Source of the DNA: Trissonchulus latispiculum
Lineage: Eukaryota > Nematoda > Enoplea > Enoplida > Ironidae
Assembly (NCBI GenBank): GCA_030248195.1
Contig: JASAND010031938.1
Span: 62,001-126,000 of the forward strand
Direction: 5' to 3'
Length of the DNA: 64,000 nt
Positions 55,047 to 64,000 of the stretch are shown in pieces; positions within the stretch are counted from its first letter, which is position 1, and every line of letters starts with the position of its first letter. The notes under the pieces are model-generated. The model was given only the letters and a program-made list of their open reading frames with translations. It searched no databases and was not told the origin of the DNA. A program made the translations under genes and the position numbers.

Positions 55047-58000
55047 CTAAAAAAAGACTATGTTGTAGAAAATGCAAACAATTCTAACTGACAATTCTAA
55101 CAATTCTAACTTAATACTGACAATTCCTAACCACTACTTTAAAAGATCAAAGAAGTGTGACGAGCGGGCAACCGTTGTCGTTCATCGCTACGCCACCGGC
55201 ATCGCACTATCATATTCTAACCAAAATACTAAGCTAATACTCAAACAGAGGAGCAAGTCTCCAAACAAACCAAAGACTGCAAGGGCTGTACCTTACACTG
55301 GATTAAGTTGTAGAAACAGGGGACCCTCAAAAAACGAACGACGTCGAAAACCTAACTAAATAACCAGCAGTTCACTAATTAAGGTAAAAGCACAAATTTT
55401 CGCGGGCAAGGGGTATAGAAAAAATGGAAAGTGATAACAATAAACAGCGGCAAAAAGCTAAGATCCGACTGAGTTTTCTTAGCTGAAATGTGTAATTTTT
55501 TGGAAAACGCGAGCAAAATTTAGAAATTTTTTAACAAAAACATATTTTAAAAAATAGCCATTGAATTTTCTATGAATTTTGTACAGAAATTAGTAATGTC
55601 TAAATTTAAATTTAAAAATTTCAAAAACTGGAATTTATTTTCTTGAGGTGCAATTTCTTCGAAAATTTTTTGTCTAAGGTACAATCCCCTCAGTGACTTG
55701 GAAAAAGTCGACCAGGACCCGACGTTCTGTTATTAACCTATTTGCGTGGGACTTTACGACTATTAACAGTAAATGGGCGGCTAGAAAGGAAAGACGGAAC
55801 AAGGGCCCCCTCCTGAATTCTAACCAAAAATGATTTATGCTATGACAAGTATTAACCATTAATCCTTTCTGCCTAAACCTAATCGTTTTAATCCGCTCAA
55901 TAGCAATTCTCCTAACTATGTATAACATTTGATCTCATAGACTAATAATTTCCCATCCAAGAACGAAACATTCCACAACCGCAACTCTATAATTCCCAGA
56001 AAATCAGTTCTGGTTAGATAATGGCCCAATTTAAGGTTAATTTAGGCTTAACTTAATTACGGAAAGCATTGACTCAAATTAGTTTGTAGTAAATCCGTCA
56101 TCCCCTTTCCTCCCTAAGCAGAACAAATGCATTCTGTCCCACTTCAACGATGCAGTCGCAATAGTCGGTCCTAACGAGTTAAGCATATGGGCTTTGCTTA
56201 GAAAATCGAATTCCCAGGTGCTAAGGTAGACGTAATTTGTCCTGTCCAGCTGTAATCCGGCTCAACTAGCCTAGTTCCTAAATCCTCCGCTCTACAGGCA
56301 CCATGGTTCCAATACCACTATTATCTTAATACTTTAAAAAGTTATGTTAAAAGAACTGATGAATGAGTTAAACTACGATTGAAGCTGCAGCTGAAACTTA
56401 ATTTTTTTGCAATCTCTACTTAAACTGAAAAAGAAGGATACCGTAAACTGTAACAGAAGTTGTTTTGAACCACAGACTGAGACTGAAATGTGCTACTGAA
56501 ACAAAACTACCTATCATAAATCAATTCTATTCCACCCACAGATAGGGGAATCACCATCTCTTACATACCATAATCTATGTGTATACCCCCTCAATACCTT
56601 GAAGCAGACTACACTGGTGTGAAGCTTGCAAGAAAAAGTAGTACTCATTAGTAGTCAGCACCTAAATCCTCTGTTCGCGAGCTACTATGGTTCCAGTATC
56701 ATTATCTGAATACAAAAAAGTTTTCTGAAATGTATGTACTGAATAATGACTTAAACTCCGAATGAAGCTGCGCCTGTAACTGAATTTATTTTGCGGACCC
56801 CACAGAAACTGAAACTATGCTACGAAGAGACCTGAAATTAAAACTGAAACCGTCTTTAACCGAATGAACTTTAAACTTAAACTACGCGTTCTATTACTCA
56901 AACAACAACACCTATGCTAAATTAATTATATTCCATCCTCAGGCAGGGGAAGCCATCTCTAACGTAGCAAAATCTACCCTAACACCTAGAAGCAGACAAC
57001 AACACTGGTATGTAGCCTGCACGCCAAAAGGTACTACTCATTAGTAATTAGTAAATCAATGTTAACTTTTCAAGACTAAAGCAATAAGTTGAACACTGTA
57101 CAACGCTCGAACAGAAGACGACATGAAACAATTAATTTTTATTGAACCACCGGCATTAACCACAGTTTCGTCTACAACAAAGAAAGAACATTAGGAAATC
57201 CTACTATAAAATTTCTCTCACCGCATTAAATGTATGTAATAAGTGATACAAAAGATATTAGACGCAGTATATAGTATAGAATAAAAAATAAGATACAGTA
57301 ACATATACGTACGATTTTCTCACAGCAGTAAAAGAATACCCACCGGCTAAAACAGATATTTGGTGCCTGAAGATTTGGAGCCTGAAAAATCTGTAACTGA
57401 AGATACCATTCATTTTACACGATTTTACACGAATAGATTCTGCGAACAAATTTATTTAATTTAACGTCGTTGAAATGTAACTAGCTAGTTTCCAATCGAA
57501 ACAACTTTTCACAATACCACCATAAGGGAATCAACCTCTCCCCGTTTTGTTCCCTTTTAAGGTCACCTAATAAAAAAGGCAATAAACCAACTAGCTAAAA
57601 CCTAAGGTACATGTATCTATCATATGTAATAAATGAAATAAAAGATATAAGACATGACATGTAGGATAAAAAATATGACATAATAACATAAAACATAAGT
57701 TAGCTGCTTTCAAACCATTGGTTATACAAACTGACAAGAAAAAGTATAAGTGTATGTTGAATGTAGAAACAATTACAAGAAGCAGCTAACAATTAAAAAG
57801 TGAACGAATGTATAAGTGTATGCGTACGCTAAAAATTAAATGTAGAAAGAAGCAGAAGAGACAAATAACAAGTGAACACAGAACGAATGTATAAAGTATA
57901 AGTACAGCACAGTAAGAAATAGCAGAGTCCCTGACAAAAACAAAGATTAAACCACAAAACCAGCTGTACCTGCAAACCACCGAAAACCAACAATTAAAGC

Positions 58001-58136
58001 AACATTGATTAAAACTATTACAGAGAATCAGAGACAAATCCTTAAACTTGCATAAACATCAGAAACATCACAATAATGAAAATGCAAACAGCAAATTCTC
58101 ATTGATCATCATATTAACAAATTAGAAGTCATTCAT
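55047..58136. other. Intron or intergenic DNA with diverged duplications
   Basis: No exon was firmly found. Blocks at about 56220-56630 and 56630-57010 are diverged direct repeats (CACCATGGTTCCAATACCA / CTACTATGGTTCCAGTATCA, then GAAGCTGC...CTGAA). Related CTGAAACTGAAACT words recur at 61500-61760. A minus-strand frame ending near 55674 could be a small exon. Confidence 0.4.
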
Positions 58137-58406
58137 CTACGGCTCCGTTAACTGAATGCTTGTACTCCTTTTCCTTCCTGATCCGATCAAGTGGAATCGG
58201 CAGTACGACGTTTGCCCCACCAACCACCTCCACTTCCACGTCAGGATCAGAACCTCCACGTCCCCCACCAGAAGCAGGATTGCCTCCAGTCTCGGAAGCC
58301 TGGACCTTATCCCCTCCAGTTGCAGATGCATGAGCACTTCCAGCGCTGTCACACTCTCCAACTCCGCCAGAACCTCCCCATCAGCATTCCCAGCTTTAGC
58401 TAAGTT
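58137..58406 (-). CDS. Unrecognised gene B, exon 4 (last)
   Basis: An acceptor (TTTTTTACATTTAAG) at 58407 fits phase 0 from exon 3 and gives NLAKAGNADGEVLAELESVT and so on to a TAG at 58139-58137. A different minus frame over the second half reads SETGGNPASGGGRGGSDPDV, then VVLPIPLDRIRKEKEY, to a TGA just below 58137. It looks more natural after the acidic exon 3. Either a splice site or a one-base indel is unresolved. Protein family unknown. Confidence 0.5.
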   Translation of the reverse strand, partial: NLAKAGNADGEVLAELESVTALEVLMHLQLEGIRSRLPRLEAILLLVGDVEVLILTWKWRWLVGQTSYCRFHLIGSGRKRSTSIQLTEP

Positions 58407-58648
58407 CTTAAATGTAAAAAAGCCGTTATTGTTATATGCAATTATAAGCCAAGCCAAACAATTATAAAGCCAATAAAAATTAATTAACTACTAACGAACA
58501 CTCGTTTTTCCAGCATTATCTGTAGAAGCTTTAAATCACACACACCGGTCTATTATCAATGTAAATTAATTTAACAGGCTTTAAACGATATAATAGAAAG
58601 CCACGTTAGTCTTAGCAGAAGTCTGCACAACAAACTAAAAAAACTAAC

Positions 58649-58765
58649 ACTATCATTAGCGTCCTCGGAAGAATTTTCACCGCCAGCATTAGATCCGTCA
58701 TCGTCCTCCGTAACAAGACCCTCACCAAGCGACCCCGACATATCCGCTTCCTCCTCTTCGTCAAA
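58649..58765 (-). CDS. Unrecognised gene B, exon 3 (acidic)
   Basis: TTTTTGCAG acceptor at 58766 and a GTTAGT donor at 58648 bound 39 codons in phase 0: FDEEEEADMSGSLGEGLVTE, then DDDG... and SSEDANDS. Highly acidic and probably unstructured. Confidence 0.65.
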
Positions 58766-59060
58766 CTGCAAAAATTGCAATAAAGTAAGAATACTAAGCA
58801 GTGTATAATTAATCATTGTAACCTGAACAGAAATGTAGTAATAATATAAAAATTAGTGTCTCAGCCAGCGTCATACGCCTTCTAAAAAACAAACAAATTT
58901 AAACTAAATAAACTCTACGCAATTCACGAACTCTGCTATCATTGAATAAATTAAATAAACCAGCGCGCCCACCACCCCCGTAACAAACATGCCCAACACT
59001 TAGGCGAAACAGATTCGTTTATGCATGCAGAAAGAAAAATTAAAAGAAGCTCCTCCTCAC

Positions 59061-59231
59061 CAAAAGCCTGTACTCATCCTCCATAATGACAAGTTCCCTC
59101 TCCCACCCGCGGACAAAGATCACCAAAAAGCGATATATCTTATCCAACCAAAACTGAAAATTCAACAACCGATAAAAAATTCCAGTGAAAAAGTCAAAAA
59201 TCAGGCTGTAACAGCGTCCTAATTTCAAAAC
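59061..59231 (-). CDS. Unrecognised gene B, exon 2
   Basis: CACATTTAAG acceptor at 59232 and a GTGAGG donor at 59060 bound 57 codons in phase 0. The product is rich in aromatic residues (YSLIFDFFTGIFYRLLNFQF, WLDKIYRFLVIFVRGWEREL) and ends MEDEYRLL. It could form amphipathic or membrane-associated helices. Confidence 0.65.
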
Positions 59232-59380
59232 CTTAAATGTGTGAAATAACTCCAACCTATATCTTCGCCATTCATAAATAACGCAGAAATAAGCGGCCCA
59301 TCCGCCAGCGTAATGTATTCATCATTTAAAGAAAGCGCAGCAACTAAGAAATACACACCGAACACCGTAACTCACAGTAC

Positions 59381-59659
59381 CTTAACCAATTTCTGATTGT
59401 GCTCAAACATCTGAGCATGTTGCCTCAGCATAAGGAGTGCCATAGTATGGAGAGTAAGAAGCCAACCGTGGAGCTCGCTGGTGTATCTTCTGCATTTTGC
59501 TGTGCTGCACAAATCTACAGCATGCCCCCACGTGATTGCAAGCTGTCTCAAACGCTCCAGCTCATTAACTATAAGCGCGTGGTGCTGGTTAAAGAAATTC
59601 CGTAAATAACAGAATTGCGATGGCAGATTTTTCAGTTCTTCATCTAGATCTACCTTCAT
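59381..59659 (-). CDS. Unrecognised gene B, exon 1
   Basis: ATG at 59659 in a favourable AAA context begins MKVDLDEELKNLPSQFCYLR. The exon is 93 codons, strongly helical (HHALIVNELERLRQLAITWG, LTLHTMALLMLRQHAQMF), and ends at a GTACTG donor (59380). All four exons join in phase 0, with introns of 149, 295 and 242 bp. The predicted protein is ~278 residues and I recognise no domain. It lies on the same strand between the gypsy integrase and the SGNH-helicase locus. Confidence 0.65.
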
Positions 59660-59739
59660 TTTGAATTTCTCTGATTTACTATGTAACTGATAAAATAAGT
59701 AAAGAAACCTGTAATAGAAAACAGAACGCGGACTGGGAT

Positions 59740-60045
59740 TATCGTAGCTATTTTTTCCTGGGGGTGGCTCCCTGGATTTCTCCGCAGCCGTCCCAGCTGT
59801 AAGGAATTTGTTGGCCGGGGGGCGGGTGAAAATTTTTCAAAAAATATGCTAAAAAATCCGCTATTTTTGCGGCATTTACTTTAAAAGACATTTACTTCAA
59901 GACTTGATTTTTATTCTGAAAACAGGCATAGTTCGTGCCAAAAAAAGGCAAAAGTTGAGGAAAACGCTTCGGCGAAGGCGGAACATTTTTGAAAATGGGT
60001 TGGTTTACGGGGAGCCTCCCCCCGCTAGAATTTCCAGCTGCCTAA
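59740..60045. repeat. Poly-G-type repeat fragment
   Basis: CCTGGGGGTGGCTCCCTGG, GGGGGGCGGGTGAAAATTTTTC and a CGCTTCGGCGAAGGCGG hairpin (about 59967-59985) resemble other poly-G elements. The right edge may be CCCGCTAGAATTTCCAG (60023-60039). Confidence 0.5.
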
Positions 60046-60282
60046 TTCTAACTCTCAACCTTAGGATTTCTTAAAATGTCAGTTTAAGTCGTAGCTTCTA
60101 TAGCTGTGGAAGCTAAGTCCGCACTCTATATGTTTGGCTGTCTATAAATCTAGCTGAACTAAACTATATTGATATCAGCAGATACATCGTTACACGAACG
60201 TATCTCTAAAAAACATATTTTCTAATATTTCATACATGACAGTTCTTTCCTTCCTTTTGAATTCTATGTCTTCTCAATCCTT

Positions 60283-61248
60283 TCAGTCCGGACGGTAAAA
60301 TCCATTGTCTCTACCCGGGCGGAACGCTACAGGGCGACGACGTTGTCGCATAGAACGTCGAACCGGGTGTGCATCCCGATTGTCTTGGGGCAAAGGTTGC
60401 AGGTCAAAGTTCAAAGGGACAGGTGGTAAGTTGGGATTTGTGAAAGCGCCGGCAAAGGCGCCGTCGTCCAAATCTCCCATGTTCGTTCTCCCAAAGTCAT
60501 TCTCTGACCGTTTCCGAATCTGGTTGGCATGGCGAACCCATACTCCCTTTTGAACCTGAACCAGGTACATGTTGCTGCCTTTCTTTCCCGAAATGACACC
60601 TTTTATCCATTTCCTATCTCCCAAATAATCTCTCACCCAAACCAAATCACCGGCACGCCAAACAGATGGGATGCCTGAATCACTTGAAAACGGAGAACTA
60701 CCACATTTAATCACCGATAGTCTGGTGCGGGGTTTCCAGCCAAACATTGCTTCTGCAGGAGAAATCTTTGTTGCGGAGTGTTGGGTAGTTCGGTAGCTAA
60801 ACAGCAGTTGTTGTATCGTTTCTTCAACTTTGAAGGATGGAGTATAGCGAAGTCTTTGTTTGAATGTCTGGATAAAACGCTCAACCTGACCATTTGAAGA
60901 GGGATGGTAAGGCGGAGAAAACACTTGCTGAATACTGTTTCTTTTACAAAATTCTTGGAACACGGACGATGTGAACACTGAACCGTTGTCAGACACAATG
61001 GTTTCTGGGATTCCAAATCGGATGAAAATCTCTCTCAAATGATGAATGATTTGTTTTGAGTTCACTACATCCAACTTTACTATCTCAGGCCACTTGGTCA
61101 GCGAATCCACAACGACCAACCAAGTATAGGATAGGAACGGGCCAGCTAGATCAATGTGAATACGCTGCCAGGGTTTCTTTGCTGAGGGCCAAGGAACCTT
61201 TGATAATGATGGTGAAGGCCTTGTTCTATTGCATTCTTCGCAACTTCT
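60283..61248 (-). CDS. Ty3/gypsy-type integrase, 5'-truncated
   Basis: This is an integrase, which joins retrotransposon DNA to the chromosome, here 321 codons without reverse transcriptase or RNase H. The second half of a His2-Cys2 finger (CEEC) is followed by the core: Asp in RIHIDLAGPF, Asp in IVSDNGSVFTS and Glu in SSNGQVERFI. A C-terminal SH3-like fold follows (RAGDLVWVRDYLGDRKWIKG) and a basic tail (RRSMRQRRRPVAFRPGRDNG). No chromodomain is seen. The frame opens at 61248 directly after a TTCTCGACATCTAG that looks like a splice acceptor, so it may be an exon rather than a simple truncation. No long terminal repeats were found. All catalytic residues are intact. Confidence 0.85.
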   Translation of the reverse strand, partial: RSCEECNRTRPSPSLSKVPWPSAKKPWQRIHIDLAGPFLSYTWLVVVDSLTKWPEIVKLDVVNSKQIIHHLREIFIRFGIPETIVSDNGSVFTSSVFQEFCKRNSIQQVFSPPYHPSSNGQVERFIQTFKQRLRYTPSFKVEETIQQLLFSYRTTQHSATKISPAEAMFGWKPRTRLSVIKCGSSPFSSDSGIPSVWRAGDLVWVRDYLGDRKWIKGVISGKKGSNMYLVQVQKGVWVRHANQIRKRSENDFGRTNMGDLDDGAFAGAFTNPNLPPVPLNFDLQPLPQDNRDAHPVRRSMRQRRRPVAFRPGRDNGFYRPD

Positions 61249-61259
61249 CTAGATGTCGA

Positions 61260-63026
61260 GAAATAAGTACATAAACTAAGTATAAAAAAATTTACATGTG
61301 AGAACATGTTTCAAAACTGGACCCAATAATACCAATAAGGTCAGGGATCCGAAAACTAGAGGGCTTTCGAGGTAAAAACTACACAAAAAATAACTCCTGT
61401 CAAGAAACCATGAACGCTCTCGTAACCCTTCATTAGAGCAGATCCGTTATAAGGTTTATTTCCTCCTTGCGACAGCAAATCTACAATTAGTCATGTTTCA
61501 ATAACTGAAACTGAAACTATCTTGAGAAGACGCCTGAAACTGAAATGTGTTTAGGCAGCCTGAATCTAAATTGGGTAAAAGACTGAAACTGAATATCTTT
61601 CCTGAATGAAATCTCTCAATTTTCAAGGTTTTCAGCTTCGATTCTCTTAACATTGCTGTAAGAGAGGCTTACTTTTGCTTTATATTAACTCAGAGAGCTA
61701 GAAACCGTTGTAGCCGACTGAAATTTAAACTGAAACTGAAACTAAAAACCCAAAATCCAACTACAACCTAAAAATCCTAGTTGGTCAGGGCAACGTTAGA
61801 TCGTACCCATAAGATGCGGAGGGCCACCTGCTACACTTGCTAGAAGGTGACAAACTCCTGTCAAGTAGCCAGATACGCTTTCAATAACCTTAACTAGCGC
61901 ACGTCCCATATCAGATCTATCTAAACAGCAAATCTGCAATATTTGGAACTCCTCTGAAAAAACCATAAACATACAAATTTTACTGTAATTAAGTAACAAT
62001 TAAAAAACTGTACAAATCAACGGCGTCAGAATCATAAAAAATCAAAGACATAAAAAGTATCAGCAGCAGCACAGTAAACAGCAACTACAGTAATCTACCT
62101 TAATCAAGAGTACACGTAATTTATGTCCAAAACAAAACCTCCTAAATCTTTCTCTTACAGAAAGCGCGCACTACAACTAGCCACACCATACAGCCTTATC
62201 CGCTCCCATCAACAAAAAACCAAACATACATCTACACTAATTAACCGGTCTAAGCAGACTAAGAATAACACGGTAACTCAGGGGTGATTTCAAAATTATC
62301 TACTTTACAGTTTAACCAACAACGCCTCTCAGCGCCAACTGAACTTTATTAAGTTTTTGAATAGCAGACAGTAAAAATATGTACGCATGTAAACGCTTTC
62401 CATAGCTCATAATTTTGAGCACCCCTCAAACAATAAACAGTAGAAAGCACATTTAAACTTAAAAAATAGAACAGTAAAGCAGTTCAATATACATTTAAAA
62501 TTAAGTATCAAGTGCCTTCACTTTTCATGAAAAACTTCCCCACCCCTCAGATAGTCGTGTCCCGCCCCCCCCCCCGACGCTCTTTAAACACCTTTACCAA
62601 GGAAAACAAGCTACGTAAGAATCACATTATAACCAGATTTGACTGAACCATGAACCAAAAACCTCACAATCACAAATAACAATGAAAAATTACAGAGCAA
62701 AGAGAAGGCACAAACCACCAGGCACTTGCCGCAGAAAAGAAAATAAAAAATACAGTAACATATGTATCCGTTTCAGTAGCATATACACTATGTGCACAGT
62801 AAAGCCAAACTTAAACTCATAATTCACAACAATGACCAGCGGACAATGTAACAACAGAAACAGGGAATGCAACAAGAGATTCAACGAACAACTAGGAACA
62901 AATTGAATAATACAAAATAAACAGCTGAGATCACGAAAGTGGTGCAACATAACATACATACATTTAGCAAATAACAAAAACAAAAGTTCCGCTCTCCACA
63001 ACCGGCTTTGTCCTCAACTGACCAGT
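61260..63026. other. No recognised gene; diverged repeat sequence
   Basis: CTGAAACTGAAACT-type words at 61500-61760 match the 56.3-57.0 kb block, including the AGATC...CAGCAAATCTRCAA segment seen twice (61440-61490 and 61911-61940). A C run lies at 62563-62575. I could not place an exon. Confidence 0.4.
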
Positions 63027-63077
63027 CTATTCCAGGATTGTGTGCCGATCGGTTAGTGTGCTCAAATGACCACGAAT
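63027..63077 (-). CDS. Unrecognised gene A, last exon
   Basis: A TTTTACTGTTTCAG acceptor at 63078 continues in phase 0 as IRGHLSTLTDRHTILE and a TAG (63029-63027). Confidence 0.6.
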   Translation of the reverse strand: MRGHLSTLTDRHTILE

Positions 63078-63337
63078 CTGAAACAGTAAAACGGAACCAG
63101 GACGTTTCTATGCACGGGCATGACATCTTAGCATCTTGTCATACTCTAATCTTTCATGTACTAGCCAGCAGAGAACTGTGACACAGCAGACACGACATAT
63201 ACCCCTTGAGTCAGAAAAAATTCCACCTATTCAGAACCAATTTTTAAAAAAACAAAAGGCAAAAAATAGTCGTCACTTGTTTGTAATAAAAAGTTCATGT
63301 AAATCATCACAAATTATTAGATTTTGATTTATCAAAC

Positions 63338-63469
63338 CTCAGTGAAGAAAGCAGCCATCGTGGTAGCAACACTGTCTCCACCAATACTCGCCTGCGATCC
63401 GCACCCAATTATAGATCCACTGCCAGGCACCGTTCCACCTTGCGGAGCGAATTTCGTAAACAGATAAGC
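63338..63469 (-). CDS. Unrecognised gene A, penultimate exon
   Basis: A TTGTGTTGTAG acceptor at 63470 opens 44 codons in phase 0: AYLFTKFAPQGGTVPGSGSI, IGCGSQASIGGD and so on, ending FFTE at a GTTTGA donor. The Gly/Ser-rich middle is likely a loop. No family recognised. Confidence 0.65.
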
Positions 63470-63741
63470 CTACAACACAATTTGTATTTTAACATTTTTA
63501 CAGAATTTAACCCTAGCAACGAACTCATGCCCTAACAAGTTAAAACAAAAAGCAATATATAAGAATTGGCATTGCTTATCGGTGCTCCGCTCACAAAACG
63601 CGAATGAAGAAGAGGAGCTCTGTACTGGCTTACTCTTCCTCTAATCTATAGTGCAATTATGCACTCTTGGTAATAGTTATGCTATGTTCACAGATACAGC
63701 AAGCTATCCTGCCGTGTAGCCAAACAATAAAAGAACCTAAC

Positions 63742-63826
63742 CTGCAGCAGCGCGTCCTTTACATTTGCCAAACGATCCTTCAATTCCAATCCAGGATCCT
63801 CAGCAACCTGCTCAGCAACCCTACGT
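63742..63826 (-). CDS. Unrecognised gene A, internal exon
   Basis: A CTTGTCCATCTCCGACTGTAG acceptor at 63827 opens 85 bases (one base plus 28 codons) reading RRVAEQVAEDPGLELKDRLA and NVKDALLQ, with a GTTAGG donor at 63741. Predicted helical. Upstream exons lie beyond 63826, probably outside the window. Confidence 0.65.
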
Positions 63827-64000
63827 CTACAGTCGGAGATGGACAAGTTTCACGGTCTCTGAGAACTAAACTCGACATACTGTAGGCAGTCGACGTCCGA
63901 TTCAACGTAAGAACAGCAAAACAATAATATAATAAATATCAAGCCAACCACGGTTAACTGTTACTTGTAGCGGTACTTTAGCCTGAGCAAGTTGACTACA

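Overview
The window is eukaryotic, almost certainly from an invertebrate animal genome. Coding blocks are split by short GT-AG introns (about 150-440 bp). There is a complete RTE-like LINE, a Ty3/gypsy integrase, tRNA-derived SINE pieces and dense non-autonomous DNA transposons. No operons, bacterial promoters or ribosome sites are seen. I cannot name the species.

Layout. 1-6.3 kb: AT-rich DNA, a TTAA-flanked MITE, a 1.1-kb foldback element and two tandem arrays. 6.3-12.6 kb: the 3' stub of a LINE, a hAT-type MITE with a perfect 8-bp target duplication, a palindrome, a SINE and poly-G/poly-C elements. 12.8-15.6 kb is duplicated at 33.0-34.8 kb. 15.6-22.1 kb: TA-flanked elements whose ends are built from G4-A5/6-C2/3 modules; one of 3.2 kb splits a SINE cleanly. 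22.4-25.9 kb: the intact LINE (1067 aa). 26-35 kb: poly-G elements, a 1.8-kb hAT MITE, AT microsatellites, a motif-dense patch and another TTAA MITE. 36.2-41.7 kb: first three exons (minus strand) of an integrase-core (DDE, rve) gene, with a 4.3-kb hAT-like element inserted in exon 2; that element carries a STDST-type minisatellite and a 181-bp satellite. 41.7-50.2 kb: a tandem duplication, a PHD-finger remnant, a SINE-like tRNA relic, a second foldback and a TTAA MITE.

50.5-63.8 kb is the most gene-like part; all coding traces lie on the minus strand: two unrecognised intron-containing genes, a gypsy-type integrase segment, and a locus that joins an SGNH (GDSL-like) hydrolase to a UPF1-like superfamily 1 helicase. 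The SGNH-helicase locus keeps all diagnostic motifs but has about ten stops or frame changes, so this copy looks like a decaying gene or a gene with unresolved introns or indels. It is the best candidate for something undescribed, perhaps part of a large intron-bearing mobile element running out of the window on the right.

The genes do not form a host pathway. What links the window is mobile DNA: insertions nested within insertions, several datable from empty sites found in the same window.
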